Shown in pieces: positions 6,191-7,657 of a stretch of DNA of 7,657 nt. Under the pieces are notes generated by a model. That model saw only the letters and a list, made by a program, of their open reading frames with translations. It ran no database searches and was not told the origin of the DNA. How positions within the stretch are numbered: position 1 is the stretch's first letter; each line of letters starts with the position of its first letter. Origin of the DNA: Oscillospiraceae bacterium (GTDB lineage: Bacteria; Bacillota; Clostridia; Oscillospirales; Ruminococcaceae). The position numbers and the translations under genes are program-made. Location of the stretch: positions 1 to 7,657 of the forward strand of contig DXWR01000251.1 in NCBI GenBank assembly GCA_019416775.1, in the 5' to 3' direction.

Positions 6191-6772
6191 TTGCTGCATA
6201 TTAAACAGGCGGTGGTAGTGGAAGGCCGCTACGATAAAATTGCCCTTTCCGCCGTATTGGACGCTCCTATTCTCACCACCGAAGGATTCCGGATCTTTTC
6301 CGACAAAGAAAAAGCCGCCACTTTAGCCCATCTGGCCAAAACCCGCGGGTTAGTGGTGATCACCGATTCAGACAGCGCCGGTTTCCGCATCCGAAACTAC
6401 ATCAAGTCGGTGACCCGGGACGAAAATGTGCTGCACCTGTACATCCCCCAAATTGCCGGTCGGGAGCGGCGGAAACCCGCCCCTTCCAAGGAAGGTTTTT
6501 TGGGGGTGGAAGGGTTTTCCCCCCAGCAGTTGGAAGAGCTGCTGCGTAAGCAGGGTCTCACCGACAATCAGGACGCCTGCCCCGCCCAGCCCTTTACCTC
6601 CGCCCAGTTTTACGCCTTAGGGCTGTCCGGGGGAGAAGGGAGCGCCCAAAAACGGCAGAAAGTACTGGCCCACTTTGGGCTGCCCAGCTATCTTTCCGCC
6701 AAAGCCATGCGCACCATCCTCCACTGCTACACCGATTACCAGGGACTGGCGGCGCTGTGTGAAACCTTATAA
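6191..6772 (+). CDS. RNase M5-like Toprim protein (Toprim plus DUF4093)
   Basis: A 193-residue protein related to ribonuclease M5, the Toprim nuclease that matures 5S rRNA in Bacillota. The Toprim domain (about 4-90) has the catalytic Glu in V10-E-G-R13 and the metal-binding D59-S-D61 in 'VITDSDSAG'. The C-terminal part (about 105-190) carries the M5-type 'GVEG' (109-112 region), an 'ALGLSGGEGSAQKR' segment and the closing helices of DUF4093. It differs from textbook M5 in two places, by comparison from memory: VEGRYDK instead of VEGRDDT, and TDSDSAGFRIRN instead of TDPDFPGEKIRK. It may therefore be a paralogue rather than the housekeeping enzyme, so no gene symbol is given. The start is TTG 6191, fixed by AAAGGAG (6176..6182) eight bases upstream; no in-frame ATG fits. 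It is the first gene after a strong promoter, with an acyltransferase 19 bases downstream. Confidence 0.9.
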   Translation: MLHIKQAVVVEGRYDKIALSAVLDAPILTTEGFRIFSDKEKAATLAHLAKTRGLVVITDSDSAGFRIRNYIKSVTRDENVLHLYIPQIAGRERRKPAPSKEGFLGVEGFSPQQLEELLRKQGLTDNQDACPAQPFTSAQFYALGLSGGEGSAQKRQKVLAHFGLPSYLSAKAMRTILHCYTDYQGLAALCETL

Positions 6773-6791
6773 TAATTGAAAGGAGACGGAC

Positions 6792-7657
6792 ATGGCCTTC
6801 AGCGATTTGCTGTTCCTCTTTTTCTTTTTGCCTTTCACTCTGGCGGCTTTCTTTCTCACTCCCAAGCGCCACCGGATCTTTGTGCTGTTTGCATCCAGTT
6901 TGATCTGGTTTGCCTTCAGCGATACCTTCTACCTTCCCTTGCTGCTCCTCTCCATTGTAATCTATTATCTGGCGGGGCGGCTGATCAGCCACTGGCGCAC
7001 CAAACCCAAGCTTAGCCGGAGGGTGCTGTGGGTGGCGCTGGGGCTGAATTTGCTGGGAATGCTGGTGTTTAAATTCCACCTATTTTCCGATCTCTACCTC
7101 ACCACCAGCTTAAATTCCCTGGCCATTCCTTTGGGAATTTCGGTCTACCAGCTTCAGGGGATTTCCTATCTGAAGGATTTGTACCAAGACAAAGTAAAGG
7201 TGCAGAAAAATTTCATCCGGCTGGCTACCGGCATCGCCTTCTTCCCCACCGTTGTCTGTGGTCCCATTACCCCCTATGGAGAGATGCAGCGGCAGCTGCG
7301 CTTTACCAGTCCGGATTCTACCCGAATTGCCCGGGGATACCATCTATTTGTCCGGGGACTGGTGAAAAAGCTGCTGTTTGCCGACACCTTAATCAACGGC
7401 TGGCAGGTGATCCAATCCATGCAGGCCCAGCAGCTCAGCGTCCTCACTGCCTGGCTGGGTGTGCTTTGCTTTGCCTTCGGTTTCACCTATTTCCTTTCCG
7501 GCTACGCCGACATGGGACGAGGGCTGGCCCGGATTTTTGGAATGACCCTGCCGGTAAACTTCCGCCAGCCTTTTTCCGCCAAAAGCGTGGTGGAATTCTG
7601 GCGGCGGTTTAACCTTTCCCTGTCCAGCTGGATTACCCGGTACGCCCTGCCTAAAAT
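6792..7657 (+). CDS. MBOAT family membrane O-acyltransferase (AlgI/DltB-like), 3' end cut by window edge
   Basis: The frame is open for 288 codons from ATG 6792 to the window end, so the C-terminal part, including the expected catalytic His, is missing. The visible part is strongly hydrophobic with many membrane segments. It carries family motifs: 'PLGISVYQLQGISYLKDLY' at about 113-131, 'CGPITPY' at 156-162, 'SGYADMGRG' at 236-244, 'LPVNFRQPF' at about 252-260, and 'FWRRFNLSLSSW' at 269-280. In typical AlgI/DltB proteins this last motif reads FWRRWHxSLSxW followed by RDYxYxPLG; here His is Asn274 and the following residues are 'ITRYALPK'. Such enzymes transfer acyl groups onto polysaccharides or teichoic acids, usually with a partner SGNH/DltD-like protein, which would be encoded past the window. 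AAAGGAG (6779..6785) six bases upstream supports the start. It likely shares a transcript with the upstream M5-like gene. Confidence 0.92.
   Translation, partial: MAFSDLLFLFFFLPFTLAAFFLTPKRHRIFVLFASSLIWFAFSDTFYLPLLLLSIVIYYLAGRLISHWRTKPKLSRRVLWVALGLNLLGMLVFKFHLFSDLYLTTSLNSLAIPLGISVYQLQGISYLKDLYQDKVKVQKNFIRLATGIAFFPTVVCGPITPYGEMQRQLRFTSPDSTRIARGYHLFVRGLVKKLLFADTLINGWQVIQSMQAQQLSVLTAWLGVLCFAFGFTYFLSGYADMGRGLARIFGMTLPVNFRQPFSAKSVVEFWRRFNLSLSSWITRYALPK

Noticed and set aside
6594..7079. Minus-strand open frame opposite the MBOAT start
   Set aside because: It overlaps the M5-like and MBOAT genes, is Gln/Lys/Glu-rich from reversed hydrophobic codons, and has no family match that I can see.
1..7657. 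CRISPR array, insertion sequence, tRNA/rRNA, phage or defence genes
   Set aside because: No spaced repeats, terminal inverted repeats, transposase, clover-leaf or toxin/nuclease island was seen; the window is filled with recognisable chromosomal genes.

Overview
The window looks like ordinary chromosomal DNA from a low-to-mid-GC Gram-positive bacterium, most likely a gut-type Clostridia member (Oscillospiraceae-like). This is an inference from the strong AAAGGAGG-type ribosome binding sites, a lipobox on the binding protein, sigma-A-like promoters, a TTG start, and a variant RNase M5-like protein. Base composition appears to be in the mid-50s % GC, judged by eye. The sequence alone does not fix the species.

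Layout. Everything from position 1 to 6053 is on the minus strand, so it reads right to left. First comes an EamA/DMT drug-metabolite transporter (6053..5172). A strong promoter (5124..5096) then drives a polar amino acid ABC importer: lipoprotein binding protein (5019..4213), membrane permease (4126..3473) and ATPase (3460..2690). It continues into a glycerate 2-kinase (2663..1515), a membrane-anchored metallophosphoesterase (1513..692) and a class-C beta-lactamase-like serine hydrolase (669 to beyond position 1). Gaps between the last five genes are 12, 26, 1 and 22 bases with no visible terminator or promoter, so they probably form one transcription unit. A rho-independent terminator lies between the binding protein and the permease and probably makes the binding protein mRNA more abundant than the rest.

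To the right of a 137-base divergent intergenic region, two genes read on the plus strand from a near-consensus promoter (6116..6144). They are an RNase M5-like Toprim protein starting at TTG 6191, and the first 288 codons of an MBOAT membrane O-acyltransferase that runs off the end of the window.

How they work together. The importer brings in an amino acid whose identity the sequence does not give. Glycerate kinase feeds glycerate into lower glycolysis, so a link through serine or another three-carbon compound is possible but speculative. No defence system, mobile element, CRISPR array, tRNA or rRNA was seen. The points most worth a second look are the MBOAT with Asn in place of a conserved His, the variant M5-like protein with its unusual operon partner, and the composite importer/kinase/hydrolase operon with an internal attenuating terminator.
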